From assembly GCA_037893225.1 (NCBI GenBank), contig JAZGUH010000555.1, positions 496,001 through 560,000 on the forward strand: DNA of 64,000 nucleotides, in the 5' to 3' direction. The position numbers were made by a program, and so were the translations under genes. Below, in pieces: positions 31,600 through 45,900 of this stretch (position 1 is the stretch's first letter; each line of letters starts with the position of its first letter). This stretch comes from Hippasteria phrygiana (Eukaryota > Echinodermata > Asteroidea > Valvatida > Goniasteridae). The notes under the pieces are model-generated. The model had not been told where the DNA came from. It did no database searches and saw nothing but the letters and a program-made list of their open reading frames with translations.

Positions 31600-34500
31600 T
31601 CATCGACTAAACAGCGTAGGTCTATTGTGCTGATCTAGGCCTGCATGCTGTCTATCTCACTAGGCCATTCCAGTTCTGTCCATGATGATCTTGGGTGGCC
31701 TCGAGGTCTTGACAGCCAGGAGCCAGATGTTGATCTCTCCTAAAGTTGATCTCTCCTGAAGTTGATGGAAAAATAGAGTAAGCGAGTTAAGAATATTAAA
31801 ATTAGTGTTAGAGTTAAGGGTTTGAGTTCAAGTGTTAGAGTTAAGGGGTTGAGTTCAAGTTTTAGGGTTAAGGTTCGAGGGCAAGTGTTACAGTGCAAGT
31901 GTTACAGTGCAAGTGTTACAGTGCAAGTGCTAGTGATCGGGTTAGAATGTGAGAGTAAGAGAGAAGGAGAGTCAGAGGTAGAGAGAGTGTTTGACTTACT
32001 CATCGACTAAACAGCGTAGGTCTATTGTGCTGATCTAGGCCTGTATGCTGTCTATCTCACTAGGCCATTCCAGTTCTGTCCATGATGATCTTGGGTGGCC
32101 TCGAGGTCTTGACAGCCAGGAGCCAGATGTTGATCTCTCCTAAAGTTGATGGAAAAATAGAGTAAGCGAGTTAAGAATATTAAAATTAGTGTTAGAGTTA
32201 AGGGTTTGAGATCAAGTGTTAGGGTTAAGGTTCGAGGGCAAGTGTTACAGTGCAAGTGTTACAGTGCAAGTGTTGCAAGTGTTACAGTGCAAGTGTTACA
32301 GTGCAAGTGCTAGTGATCGGGTTAGAATGTGAGAGTAAGAGAGAAGGAGAGTCAGAGGTAGAGAGAGTGTTTGACTTACTCATCGACTAAACAGCGTAGG
32401 TCTATTGTGCTGATCTAGGCCTGCATGCTGTCTATCTCACTAGGCCATTCCAGTTCTGTCCATGATGATCTTGGGTGGCCTCGAGGTCTTGACAGCCAGG
32501 AGCCAGATGTTGATCTCTCCTAAAGTTGATCTCTCCTGAAGTTGATGGAAAAATAGAGTAAGCGAGTTAAGAATATTAAAATTAGTGTTAGAGTTAAGGG
32601 TTTGAGTTCAAGTGTTAGGGTTAAGGTTCGAGGGCAAGTGTTACAGTGCAAGTGTTACAGTGCAAGTGTTACAGTGCAAGTGTTGCAAGTGTTACAGTGC
32701 AAGTGTTACAGTGCAAGTGTTACAGTGCAAGTGTTACAGTGCAAGTGTTACAGTGCAAGTGCTAGTGATCGGGTTAGAATGTGAGAGTAAGAGAGAAGGA
32801 GAGTCAGAGGTAGAGAGTGTGTTTGACTTACTCATCTACTAAACCGCGTAGGTCTATTGTGCTGATCTAGGCCTGCATCCTGTCTATCTCACTAGGCCAT
32901 TCCAGTTCTGTCCATGATGATCTTGGGTGGCCTCGAGGTCTTGACAGCCAGGAGCCAGATGTTGATCTCTCCTAAAGTTGATGGAAAAATAGAGCAAGCG
33001 AGTTAAGAATATTAAAATTAGTGTTAGAGTTAAGGGTTTGAGTTCAAGTGTTAGGGTTAAGGTTCGAGGGCAAGTGTTACAGTGCAAGTGTTACAGTGCA
33101 AGTGTTGCAAGTGTTACAGTGCAAGTGTTACAGTGCAAGTGCTAGTGATCGGGTTAGAATGTGAGAGTAAGAGAGAAGGAGAGTCAGAGGTAGAGAGAGT
33201 GTTAGACTTACTCATCTACTAAACAGCGTAGGTCTATTGTGCTGATCTAGGCCTGCATGCTGTCTATCTCACTAGGCCATTCCAGTTCTGTCCATGATGA
33301 TCTTGGGTGGCCTCGAGGTCTTGACAGCCAGGAGCCAGATGTTGATCTCTCCTAAAGTTGATGGAAAAATAGAGCAAGCGAGTTAAGAATATTAAAATTA
33401 GTGTTAGAGTTAAGGGTTTGAGTTCAAGTGTTAGGGTTAAGGTTCGAGGGCAAGTGTTACAGTGCAAGTGTTACAGTGCAAGTGTTGCAAGTGTTACAGT
33501 GCAAGTGTTGCAAGTGTTACAGTGCAAGTGTTACAGTGCAAGTGCTAGTGATCGGGTTAGAATGTGAGAGTAAGAGAGAAGGAGAGTCAGAGGTAGAGAG
33601 AGTGTTAGACTTACTCATCTACTAAACAGCGTAGGTCTATTGTGCTGATCTAGGCCTGCATGCTGTCTATCTCACTAGGCCATTCCAGTTCTGTCCATGA
33701 TGATCTTGGGTGGCCTCGAGGTCTTGACAGCCAGGAGCCGGATGTTGATCTCTCCTGAAGTTGATGGAAAAATAGAGTAAGCGAGTTAAGAATATAAAAA
33801 TTAGTGTTAGGGTTAAGGTTTGAGTGCAAGTGTTACAGTGCAAGTGTTAGGGTTAAGGTTCGAGTGCAAGTGTTACAGTGCAAGTGTTACAGTGCAAGTG
33901 TTACAGTGCAAGTGTTACAGTGCAAGTGTTACAGTGCAAGTGTTACAGTGCAAGTGTTACAGTGCAAGTGTTACAGTGCAAGTGTTACAGTGCAAGTGTT
34001 ACAGTGCAAGTGTTACAGTGCAAGTGTTAGTGATCGGGTTAGAATGTGAGAGTAAGAGAGAAGGAGAGTCAGAGGTAGAGAGAGTGTTTGACTTACTCAT
34101 CTACTAAACAGCTTAGGTCTATTGTGCTGATCTAGGCCTGCATGCTGTCTATCTCACTAGGCCATTCCAGTTCTGTCCATGATGATCTTGGGTGGCCTCG
34201 AGGTCTTGACAGCCAGGAGCCAGATGTTGATCTCTCCTAAAGTTGATGGAAAAATAGAGCAAGCGAGTTAAGAATATTAAAATTAGTGTTAGAGTTAAGG
34301 GTTTGAGTTCAAGTGTTAGGGTTAAGGTTCGAGGGCAAGTGTTACAGTGCAAGTGTTACAGTGCAAGTGTTGCAAGTGTTACAGTGCAAGTGTTACAGTG
34401 CAAGTGCTAGTGATCGGGTTAGAATGTGAGAGTAAGAGAGAAGGAGAGTCAGAGGTAGAGAGAGTGTTAGACTTACTCATCTACTAAACAGCGTAGGTCT

Positions 34501-36900
34501 ATTGTGCTGATCTAGGCCTGCATGCTGTCTATCTCACTAGGCCATTCCAGTTCTGTCCATGATGATCTTGGGTGGCCTCGAGGTCTTGACAGCCAGGAGC
34601 CAGATGTTGATCTCTCCTAAAGTTGATCTCTCCTGAAGTTGATGGAAAAATAGAGTAAGCGAGTTAAGAATATTAAAATTAGTGTTAGAGTTAAGGGTTT
34701 GAGTTCAAGTGTTAGAGTTAAGGGGTTGAGTTCAAGTTTTAGGGTTAAGGTTCGAGGGCAAGTGTTACAGTGCAAGTGTTACAGTGCAAGTGTTACAGTG
34801 CAAGTGCTAGTGATCGGGTTAGAATGTGAGAGTAAGAGAGAAGGAGAGTCAGAGGTAGAGAGAGTGTTTGACTTACTCATCGACTAAACAGCGTAGGTCT
34901 ATTGTGCTGATCTAGGCCTGTATGCTGTCTATCTCACTAGGCCATTCCAGTTCTGTCCATGATGATCTTGGGTGGCCTCGAGGTCTTGACAGCCAGGAGC
35001 CAGATGTTGATCTCTCCTAAAGTTGATGGAAAAATAGAGTAAGCGAGTTAAGAATATTAAAATTAGTGTTAGAGTTAAGGGTTTGAGATCAAGTGTTAGG
35101 GTTAAGGTTCGAGGGCAAGTGTTACAGTGCAAGTGTTACAGTGCAAGTGTTGCAAGTGTTACAGTGCAAGTGTTACAGTGCAAGTGCTAGTGATCGGGTT
35201 AGAATGTGAGAGTAAGAGAGAAGGAGAGTCAGAGGTAGAGAGAGTGTTTGACTTACTCATCGACTAAACAGCGTAGGTCTATTGTGCTGATCTAGGCCTG
35301 CATGCTGTCTATCTCACTAGGCCATTCCAGTTCTGTCCATGATGATCTTGGGTGGCCTCGAGGTCTTGACAGCCAGGAGCCAGATGTTGATCTCTCCTAA
35401 AGTTGATCTCTCCTGAAGTTGATGGAAAAATAGAGTAAGCGAGTTAAGAATATTAAAATTAGTGTTAGAGTTAAGGGTTTGAGTTCAAGTGTTAGGGTTA
35501 AGGTTCGAGGGCAAGTGTTACAGTGCAAGTGTTACAGTGCAAGTGTTACAGTGCAAGTGTTGCAAGTGTTACAGTGCAAGTGTTACAGTGCAAGTGTTAC
35601 AGTGCAAGTGTTACAGTGCAAGTGTTACAGTGCAAGTGCTAGTGATCGGGTTAGAATGTGAGAGTAAGAGAGAAGGAGAGTCAGAGGTAGAGAGTGTGTT
35701 TGACTTACTCATCTACTAAACCGCGTAGGTCTATTGTGCTGATCTAGGCCTGCATCCTGTCTATCTCACTAGGCCATTCCAGTTCTGTCCATGATGATCT
35801 TGGGTGGCCTCGAGGTCTTGACAGCCAGGAGCCAGATGTTGATCTCTCCTAAAGTTGATGGAAAAATAGAGCAAGCGAGTTAAGAATATTAAAATTAGTG
35901 TTAGAGTTAAGGGTTTGAGTTCAAGTGTTAGGGTTAAGGTTCGAGGGCAAGTGTTACAGTGCAAGTGTTACAGTGCAAGTGTTGCAAGTGTTACAGTGCA
36001 AGTGTTGCAAGTGTTACAGTGCAAGTGTTACAGTGCAAGTGCTAGTGATCGGGTTAGAATGTGAGAGTAAGAGAGAAGGAGAGTCAGAGGTAGAGAGAGT
36101 GTTAGACTTACTCATCTACTAAACAGCGGTCTATTGTGCTGATCTAGGCCTGCATGCTGTCTATCTCACTAGGCCATTCCAGTTCTGTCCATGATGATCT
36201 TGGGTGGCCTCGAGGTCTTGACAGCCAGGAGCCGGATGTTGATCTCTCCTGAAGTTGATGGAAAAATAGAGTAAGCGAGTTAAGAATATAAAAATTAGTG
36301 TTAGGGTTAAGGTTTGAGTGCAAGTGTTACAGTGCAAGTGTTAGGGTTAAGGTTCTAGTGCAAGTGTTACAGTGCAAGTGTTACAGTGCAAGTGTTACAG
36401 TGCAAGTGTTACAGTGCAAGTGTTACAGTGCAAGTGTTACAGTGCAAGTGTTACAGTGCAAGTGTTACAGTGCAAGTGTTACAGTGCAAGTGTTACAGTG
36501 CAAGTGTTACAGTGCAAGTGTTAGTGATCGGGTTAGAATGTGAGAGTAAGAGAGAAGGAGAGTCAGAGGTAGAGAGAGTGTTTGACTTACTCATCTACTA
36601 AACAGCTTAGGTCTATTGTGCTGATCTAGGCCTGCATGCTGTCTATCTCACTGGGCCATTCCAGTTCTGTCCATGATGATCTTGGGTGGCCTCGAGGTCT
36701 TGACAGCCAGGAGCCAGATGTTGATCTCTCCTGAAGTTGATCTCTCCTGAAGTTGATGGAAAAATAGAGTAAGCGAGTTAGGAATATTAAAATTAGTGTT
36801 AGAGTTAAGGGTTTGAGTTCAAGTGTTAGAGTTAAGGGGTTGAGTTCAAGTTTTAGGGTTAAGGTTACAGTGCAAGTGTTACAGTGCAAGTGTTACAGTG
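31600..36900. repeat. Higher-order repeat, 2877-bp period, two copies
   Basis: Landmarks 31652, 32052, 32432, 32884 recur at 34529, 34929, 35309, 35761, a 2877-bp offset. The first copy then has a 380-bp monomer (landmark 33264) absent from the second, so later counterparts (33667 and 36161, 34149 and 36643) are 2494 bp apart. That value includes a small 3-bp deletion in AAACAGCGGTCT near 36121. Diagnostic variants are CTGTATGCTG, CTGCATCCTG and AAACCGCGTAGG. Confidence 0.9.
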
Positions 36901-39900
36901 CAAGTGTTACAGTGCAAGTGTTACAGTGCAAGTGTTACAGTGCAAGTGTTACAGTGCAAGTGTTACAGTGCAATGTTACAGTGCAAGTGTTACAGTTGAT
37001 CTCTCCTGAAGTTGATGGAAAAATAGAGTAAGCGAGTTAAGAATATAAAAATTAGTGTTAGAGTTAAGGGTTTGAGTTCAAGTGTTAGGGTTAAGGTTCG
37101 AGTGCAAGTGTTACAGTGCAAGTGTTAGGGTTAAGGTTCGAGTGCAAGTGTTACAGTGCAAGTGATAGGGTTAAGGTTCGAGTGCAAGTGTTACAGTGCA
37201 AGTGTTACAGTGCAAGTGTTACAGTGGAAGTGTTGCAAGTGTTACAGTGCAAGTGTTGCAAGTGTTACAGTGCAAGTGTTACAGTGCAAGTGTTACAGTG
37301 CTAGTGATCGGGTTAGAATGTGAGAGTAAGAGAGAAGGAGAGTCAGAGGTAGAGCGTGTGTTTGACTTACTCATCTACTAAACAGCGTAGATCTATTGTG
37401 CTGATCTAGGCCTGCATGCTGTCTATCTCACTAGGCCATTCCAGTTCTGTCCATGATGATCTTGGGTGGCCTCGAGGTCTTGACAGCCAGGAGCCGGATG
37501 TTGATCTCTCCTGAAGTTGATGGAAAAATAGAGTAAGCGAGTTAAGAATATTAAAATTAGTGTTAGAGTTAAGGGTTTGAGTTCAAGTGTTAGGGTTAAG
37601 GTTCGAGGGCAAGTGTTACAGTGCAAGTGTTACAGTGCAAGTGTTACAGTGCAAGTGTTACAGTGCAAGTGTTGCAAGTGTTACAGTGCAAGTGTTGCAA
37701 GTGTTACAGTGCAAGTGTTACAGTGCAAGTGTTACAGTGCAAGTTTTACAGTGCAAGTGCTAGTGATCGGGTTAGAATGTGAGAGTAAGAGAGAAGGAGA
37801 GTCAGAGGTAGAGAGTGTGTTTGACTTACTCATCTACTAAACCGCGTAGGTCTATTGTGCTGATCTAGGCCTGCATCCTGTCTATCTCACTAGGCCATTC
37901 CAGTTCTGTCCATGATGATCTTGGGTGGCCTCGAGGTCTTGACAGCCAGGAGCCAGATGTTGATCTCTCCTAAAGTTGATGGAAAAATAGAGCAAGCGAG
38001 TTAAGAATATTAAAATTAGTGTTTGAGTTAAGGGTTTGAGTTCAAGTGTTAGGGTTAAGGTTCGAGGGCAAGTGTTACAGTGCAAGTGTTACAGTGCAAG
38101 TGTTGCAAGTGTTACAGTGCAAGTGTTGCAAGTGTTACAGTGCAAGTGTTACAGTGCAAGTGCTAGTGATCGGGTTAGAATGTGAGAGTAAGAGAGAAGG
38201 AGAGTCAGAGGTAGAGAGAGTGTTTGACTTACTCATCGACTAAACAGCGTAGGTCTATTGTGCTGATCTAGGCCTGCATGCTGTCTATCTCACTAGGCCA
38301 TTCCAGTTCTGTCCATGATGATCTTGGGTGGCCTCGAGGTCTTGACAGCCAGGAGCCAGATGTTGATCTCTCCTAAAGTTGATCTCTCCTGAAGTTGATG
38401 GAAAAATAGAGTAAGCGAGTTAAGAATATTAAAATTAGTGTTAGAGTTAAGGGTTTGAGTTCAAGTGTTAGAGTTAAGGGGTTGAGTTCAAGTTTTAGGG
38501 TTAAGGTTCGAGGGCAAGTGTTACAGTGCAAGTGTTACAGTGCAAGTGTTACAGTGCAAGTGCTAGTGATCGGGTTAGAATGTGAGAGTAAGAGAGAAGG
38601 AGAGTCAGAGGTAGAGAGAGTGTTTGACTTACTCATCGACTAAACAGCGTAGGTCTATTGTGCTGATCTAGGCCTGTATGCTGTCTATCTCACTAGGCCA
38701 TTCCAGTTCTGTCCATGATGATCTTGGGTGGCCTCGAGGTCTTGACAGCCAGGAGCCAGATGTTGATCTCTCCTAAAGTTGATGGAAAAATAGAGTAAGC
38801 GAGTTAAGAATATTAAAATTAGTGTTAGAGTTAAGGGTTTGAGATCAAGTGTTAGGGTTAAGGTTCGAGGGCAAGTGTTACAGTGCAAGTGTTACAGTGC
38901 AAGTGTTGCAAGTGTTACAGTGCAAGTGTTACAGTGCAAGTGCTAGTGATCGGGTTAGAATGTGAGAGTAAGAGAGAAGGAGAGTCAGAGGTAGAGAGAG
39001 TGTTTGACTTACTCATCGACTAAACAGCGTAGGTCTATTGTGCTGATCTAGGCCTGCATGCTGTCTATCTCACTAGGCCATTCCAGTTCTGTCCATGATG
39101 ATCTTGGGTGGCCTCGAGGTCTTGACAGCCAGGAGCCAGATGTTGATCTCTCCTAAAGTTGATCTCTCCTGAAGTTGATGGAAAAATAGAGTAAGCGAGT
39201 TAAGAATATTAAAATTAGTGTTAGAGTTAAGGGTTTGAGTTCAAGTGTTAGGGTTAAGGTTCGAGGGCAAGTGTTACAGTGCAAGTGTTACAGTGCAAGT
39301 GTTACAGTGCAAGTGTTACAGTGCAAGTGTTGCAGTGCAAGTGTTGCAAGTGTTACAGTGCAAGTGTTACAGTGCAAGTGTTACAGTGCAAGTGTTACAG
39401 TGCAAGTGTTACAGTGCAAGTGTTACAGTGCAAGTGCTAGTGATCGGGTTAGAATGTGAGAGTAAGAGAGAAGGAGAGTCAGAGGTAGAGAGTGTGTTTG
39501 ACTTACTCATCTACTAAACCGCGTAGGTCTATTGTGCTGATCTAGGCCTGCATCCTGTCTATCTCACTAGGCCATTCCAGTTCTGTCCATGATGATCTTG
39601 GGTGGCCTCGAGGTCTTGACAGCCAGGAGCCAGATGTTGATCTCTCCTAAAGTTGATGGAAAAATAGAGCAAGCGAGTTAAGAATATTAAAATTAGTGTT
39701 AGAGTTAAGGGTTTGAGTTCAAGTGTTAGGGTTAAGGTTCGAGGGCAAGTGTTACAGTGCAAGTGTTACAGTGCAAGTGTTGCAAGTGTTACAGTGCAAG
39801 TGTTACAGTGCAAGTGCTAGTGATCGGGTTAGAATGTGAGAGTAAGAGAGAAGGAGAGTCAGAGGTAGAGAGAGTGTTTGACTTACTCATCTACTAAACC

Positions 39901-42900
39901 GCGTAGGTCTATTGTGCTGATCTAGGCCTGCATGCTGTCTATCTCACTAGGCCATTCCAGTTCTGTCCATGATGATCTTGGGTGGCCTCGAGGTCTTGAC
40001 AGCCAGGAGCCAGATGTTGATCTCTCCTGAAGTTGATCTCTCCTGAAGTTGATGGAAAAATAGAGTAAGCGAGTTAGGAATATTAAAATTAGTGTTAGAG
40101 TTAAGGGTTTGAGTTCAAGTGTTAGAGTTAAGGGGTTGAGTTCAAGTTTTAGGGTTAAGGTTACAGTGCAAGTGTTACAGTGCAAGTGTTACAGTGCAAG
40201 TGTTACAGTGCAAGTGTTACAGTGCAAGTGTTACAGTGCAAGTGTTACAGTGCAAGTGTTACAGTGCAATGTTACAGTGCAAGTGTTACAGTTGATCTCT
40301 CCTGAAGTTGATGGAAAAATAGAGTAAGCGAGTTAAGAATATAAAAATTAGTGTTAGAGTTAAGGGTTTGAGTTCAAGTGTTAGGGTTAAGGTTCGAGTG
40401 CAAGTGTTACAGTGCAAGTGTTAGGGTTAAGGTTCGAGTGCAAGTGTTACAGTGCAAGTGATAGGGTTAAGGTTCGAGTGCAAGTGTTACAGTGCAAGTG
40501 TTACAGTGCAAGTGTTACAGTGGAAGTGTTGCAAGTGTTACAGTGCAAGTGTTGCAAGTGTTACAGTGCAAGTGTTACAGTGCAAGTGTTACAGTGCTAG
40601 TGATCGGGTTAGAATGTGAGAGTAAGAGAGAAGGAGAGTCAGAGGTAGAGCGTGTGTTTGACTTACTCATCTACTAAACAGCGTAGATCTATTGTGCTGA
40701 TCTAGGCCTGCATGCTGTCTATCTCACTAGGCCATTCCAGTTCTGTCCATGATGATCTTGGGTGGCCTCGAGGTCTTGACAGCCAGGAGCCGGATGTTGA
40801 TCTCTCCTGAAGTTGATGGAAAAATAGAGTAAGCGAGTTAAGAATATTAAAATTAGTGTTAGAGTTAAGGGTTTGAGTTCAAGTGTTAGGGTTAAGGTTC
40901 GAGGGCAAGTGTTACAGTGCAAGTGTTACAGTGCAAGTGTTACAGTGCAAGTGTTACAGTGCAAGTGTTGGAAGTGTTACAGTGCAAGTGTTGGAAGTGT
41001 TACAGTGCAAGTGTTACAGTGCAAGTGTTACAGTGCAAGTTTTACAGTGCAAGTGCTAGTGATCGGGTTAGAATGTGAGAGTAAGAGAGAAGGAGAGTCA
41101 GAGGTAGAGAGTGTGTTTGACTTACTCATCTACTAAACCGCGTAGGTCTATTGTGCTGATCTAGGCCTGCATCCTGTCTATCTCACTAGGCCATTCCAGT
41201 TCTGTCCATGATGATCTTGGGTGGCCTCGAGGTCTTGACAGCCAGGAGCCAGATGTTGATCTCTCCTAAAGTTGATGGAAAAATAGAGCAAGCGAGTTAA
41301 GAATATTAAAATTAGTGTTTGAGTTAAGGGTTTGAGTTCAAGTGTTAGGGTTAAGGTTCGAGGGCAAGTGTTACAGTGCAAGTGTTACAGTGCAAGTGTT
41401 GCAAGTGTTACAGTGCAAGTGTTGCAAGTGTTACAGTGCAAGTGTTACAGTGCAAGTGCTAGTGATCGGGTTAGAATGTGAGAGTAAGAGAGAAGGAGAG
41501 TCAGAGGTAGAGAGAGTGTTTGACTTACTCATCGACTAAACAGCGTAGGTCTATTGTGCTGATCTAGGCCTGCATGCTGTCTATCTCACTAGGCCATTCC
41601 AGTTCTGTCCATGATGATCTTGGGTGGCCTCGAGGTCTTGACAGCCAGGAGCCAGATGTTGATCTCTCCTAAAGTTGATCTCTCCTGAAGTTGATGGAAA
41701 AATAGAGTAAGCGAGTTAAGAATATTAAAATTAGTGTTAGAGTTAAGGGTTTGAGTTCAAGTGTTAGAGTTAAGGGGTTGAGTTCAAGTTTTAGGGTTAA
41801 GGTTCGAGGGCAAGTGTTACAGTGCAAGTGTTACAGTGCAAGTGTTACAGTGCAAGTGCTAGTGATCGGGTTAGAATGTGAGAGTAAGAGAGAAGGAGAG
41901 TCAGAGGTAGAGAGAGTGTTTGACTTACTCATCGACTAAACAGCGTAGGTCTATTGTGCTGATCTAGGCCTGTATGCTGTCTATCTCACTAGGCCATTCC
42001 AGTTCTGTCCATGATGATCTTGGGTGGCCTCGAGGTCTTGACAGCCAGGAGCCAGATGTTGATCTCTCCTAAAGTTGATGGAAAAATAGAGTAAGCGAGT
42101 TAAGAATATTAAAATTAGTGTTAGAGTTAAGGGTTTGAGATCAAGTGTTAGGGTTAAGGTTCGAGGGCAAGTGTTACAGTGCAAGTGTTACAGTGCAAGT
42201 GTTGCAAGTGTTACAGTGCAAGTGTTACAGTGCAAGTGCTAGTGATCGGGTTAGAATGTGAGAGTAAGAGAGAAGGAGAGTCAGAGGTAGAGAGAGTGTT
42301 TGACTTACTCATCGACTAAACAGCGTAGGTCTATTGTGCTGATCTAGGCCTGCATGCTGTCTATCTCACTAGGCCATTCCAGTTCTGTCCATGATGATCT
42401 TGGGTGGCCTCGAGGTCTTGACAGCCAGGAGCCAGATGTTGATCTCTCCTAAAGTTGATCTCTCCTGAAGTTGATGGAAAAATAGAGTAAGCGAGTTAAG
42501 AATATTAAAATTAGTGTTAGAGTTAAGGGTTTGAGTTCAAGTGTTAGGGTTAAGGTTCGAGGGCAAGTGTTACAGTGCAAGTGTTACAGTGCAAGTGTTA
42601 CAGTGCAAGTGTTGCAGTGCAAGTGTTGCAAGTGTTACAGTGCAAGTGTTACAGTGCAAGTGTTACAGTGCAAGTGTTACAGTGCAAGTGTTACAGTGCA
42701 AGTGTTACAGTGCAAGTGCTAGTGATCGGGTTAGAATGTGAGAGTAAGAGAGAAGGAGAGTCAGAGGTAGAGAGTGTGTTTGACTTACTCATCTACTAAA
42801 CCGCGTAGGTCTATTGTGCTGATCTAGGCCTGCATCCTGTCTATCTCACTAGGCCATTCCAGTTCTGTCCATGATGATCTTGGGTGGCCTCGAGGTCTTG

Positions 42901-45900
42901 ACAGCCAGGAGCCAGATGTTGATCTCTCCTAAAGTTGATGGAAAAATAGAGCAAGCGAGTTAAGAATATTAAAATTAGTGTTAGAGTTAAGGGTTTGAGT
43001 TCAAGTGTTAGGGTTAAGGTTCGAGGGCAAGTGTTACAGTGCAAGTGTTACAGTGCAAGTGTTGCAAGTGTTACAGTGCAAGTGTTACAGTGCAAGTGCT
43101 AGTGATCGGGTTAGAATGTGAGAGTAAGAGAGAAGGAGAGTCAGAGGTAGAGAGAGTGTTTGACTTACTCATCTACTAAACAGCTTAGGTCTATTGTGCT
43201 GATCTAGGCCTGCATGCTGTCTATCTCACTGGGCCATTCCAGTTCTGTCCATGATGATCTTGGGTGGCCTCGAGGTCTTGACAGCCAGGAGCCAGATGTT
43301 GATCTCTCCTGAAGTTGATCTCTCCTGAAGTTGATGGAAAAATAGAGTAAGCGAGTTAGGAATATTAAAATTAGTGTTAGAGTTAAGGGTTTGAGTTCAA
43401 GTGTTAGAGTTAAGGGGTTGAGTTCAAGTTTTAGGGTTAAGGTTACAGTGCAAGTGTTACAGTGCAAGTGTTACAGTGCAAGTGTTACAGTGCAAGTGTT
43501 ACAGTGCAAGTGTTACAGTGCAAGTGTTACAGTGCAAGTGTTACAGTGCAATGTTACAGTGCAAGTGTTACAGTTGATCTCTCCTGAAGTTGATGGAAAA
43601 ATAGAGTAAGCGAGTTAAGAATATAAAAATTAGTGTTAGAGTTAAGGGTTTGAGTTCAAGTGTTAGGGTTAAGGTTCGAGTGCAAGTGTTACAGTGCAAG
43701 TGTTAGGGTTAAGGTTCGAGTGCAAGTGTTACAGTGCAAGTGATAGGGTTAAGGTTCGAGTGCAAGTGTTACAGTGCAAGTGTTACAGTGCAAGTGTTAC
43801 AGTGGAAGTGTTGCAAGTGTTACAGTGCAAGTGTTGCAAGTGTTACAGTGCAAGTGTTACAGTGCAAGTGTTACAGTGCTAGTGATCGGGTTAGAATGTG
43901 AGAGTAAGAGAGAAGGAGAGTCAGAGGTAGAGCGTGTGTTTGACTTACTCATCTACTAAACAGCGTAGATCTATTGTGCTGATCTAGGCCTGCATGCTGT
44001 CTATCTCACTAGGCCATTCCAGTTCTGTCCATGATGATCTTGGGTGGCCTCGAGGTCTTGACAGCCAGGAGCCGGATGTTGATCTCTCCTGAAGTTGATG
44101 GAAAAATAGAGTAAGCGAGTTAAGAATATTAAAATTAGTGTTAGAGTTAAGGGTTTGAGTTCAAGTGTTAGGGTTAAGGTTCGAGGGCAAGTGTTACAGT
44201 GCAAGTGTTACAGTGCAAGTGTTACAGTGCAAGTGTTACAGTGCAAGTGTTGGAAGTGTTACAGTGCAAGTGTTGGAAGTGTTACAGTGCAAGTGTTACA
44301 GTGCAAGTGTTACAGTGCAAGTTTTACAGTGCAAGTGCTAGTGATCGGGTTAGAATGTGAGAGTAAGAGAGAAGGAGAGTCAGAGGTAGAGAGTGTGTTT
44401 GACTTACTCATCTACTAAACCGCGTAGGTCTATTGTGCTGATCTAGGCCTGCATCCTGTCTATCTCACTAGGCCATTCCAGTTCTGTCCATGATGATCTT
44501 GGGTGGCCTCGAGGTCTTGACAGCCAGGAGCCAGATGTTGATCTCTCCTAAAGTTGATGGAAAAATAGAGCAAGCGAGTTAAGAATATTAAAATTAGTGT
44601 TTGAGTTAAGGGTTTGAGTTCAAGTGTTAGGGTTAAGGTTCGAGGGCAAGTGTTACAGTGCAAGTGTTACAGTGCAAGTGTTGCAAGTGTTACAGTGCAA
44701 GTGTTGCAAGTGTTACAGTGCAAGTGTTACAGTGCAAGTGCTAGTGATCGGGTTAGAATGTGAGAGTAAGAGAGAAGGAGAGTCAGAGGTAGAGAGAGTG
44801 TTTGACTTACTCATCGACTAAACAGCGTAGGTCTATTGTGCTGATCTAGGCCTGCATGCTGTCTATCTCACTAGGCCATTCCAGTTCTGTCCATGATGAT
44901 CTTGGGTGGCCTCGAGGTCTTGACAGCCAGGAGCCAGATGTTGATCTCTCCTAAAGTTGATCTCTCCTGAAGTTGATGGAAAAATAGAGTAAGCGAGTTA
45001 AGAATATTAAAATTAGTGTTAGAGTTAAGGGTTTGAGTTCAAGTGTTAGAGTTAAGGGGTTGAGTTCAAGTTTTAGGGTTAAGGTTCGAGGGCAAGTGTT
45101 ACAGTGCAAGTGCTAGTGATCGGGTTAGAATGTGAGAGTAAGAGAGAAGGAGAGTCAGAGGTAGAGAGAGTGTTTGACTTACTCATCGACTAAACAGCGT
45201 AGGTCTATTGTGCTGATCTAGGCCTGTATGCTGTCTATCTCACTAGGCCATTCCAGTTCTGTCCATGATGATCTTGGGTGGCCTCGAGGTCTTGACAGCC
45301 AGGAGCCAGATGTTGATCTCTCCTAAAGTTGATGGAAAAATAGAGTAAGCGAGTTAAGAATATTAAAATTAGTGTTAGAGTTAAGGGTTTGAGATCAAGT
45401 GTTAGGGTTAAGGTTCGAGGGCAAGTGTTACAGTGCAAGTGTTACAGTGCAAGTGTTGCAAGTGTTACAGTGCAAGTGTTACAGTGCAAGTGCTAGTGAT
45501 CGGGTTAGAATGTGAGAGTAAGAGAGAAGGAGAGTCAGAGGTAGAGAGAGTGTTTGACTTACTCATCGACTAAACAGCGTAGGTCTATTGTGCTGATCTA
45601 GGCCTGCATGCTGTCTATCTCACTAGGCCATTCCAGTTCTGTCCATGATGATCTTGGGTGGCCTCGAGGTCTTGACAGCCAGGAGCCAGATGTTGATCTC
45701 TCCTAAAGTTGATCTCTCCTGAAGTTGATGGAAAAATAGAGTAAGCGAGTTAAGAATATTAAAATTAGTGTTAGAGTTAAGGGTTTGAGTTCAAGTGTTA
45801 GGGTTAAGGTTCGAGGGCAAGTGTTACAGTGCAAGTGTTACAGTGCAAGTGTTACAGTGCAAGTGTTGCAGTGCAAGTGTTGCAAGTGTTACAGTGCAAG

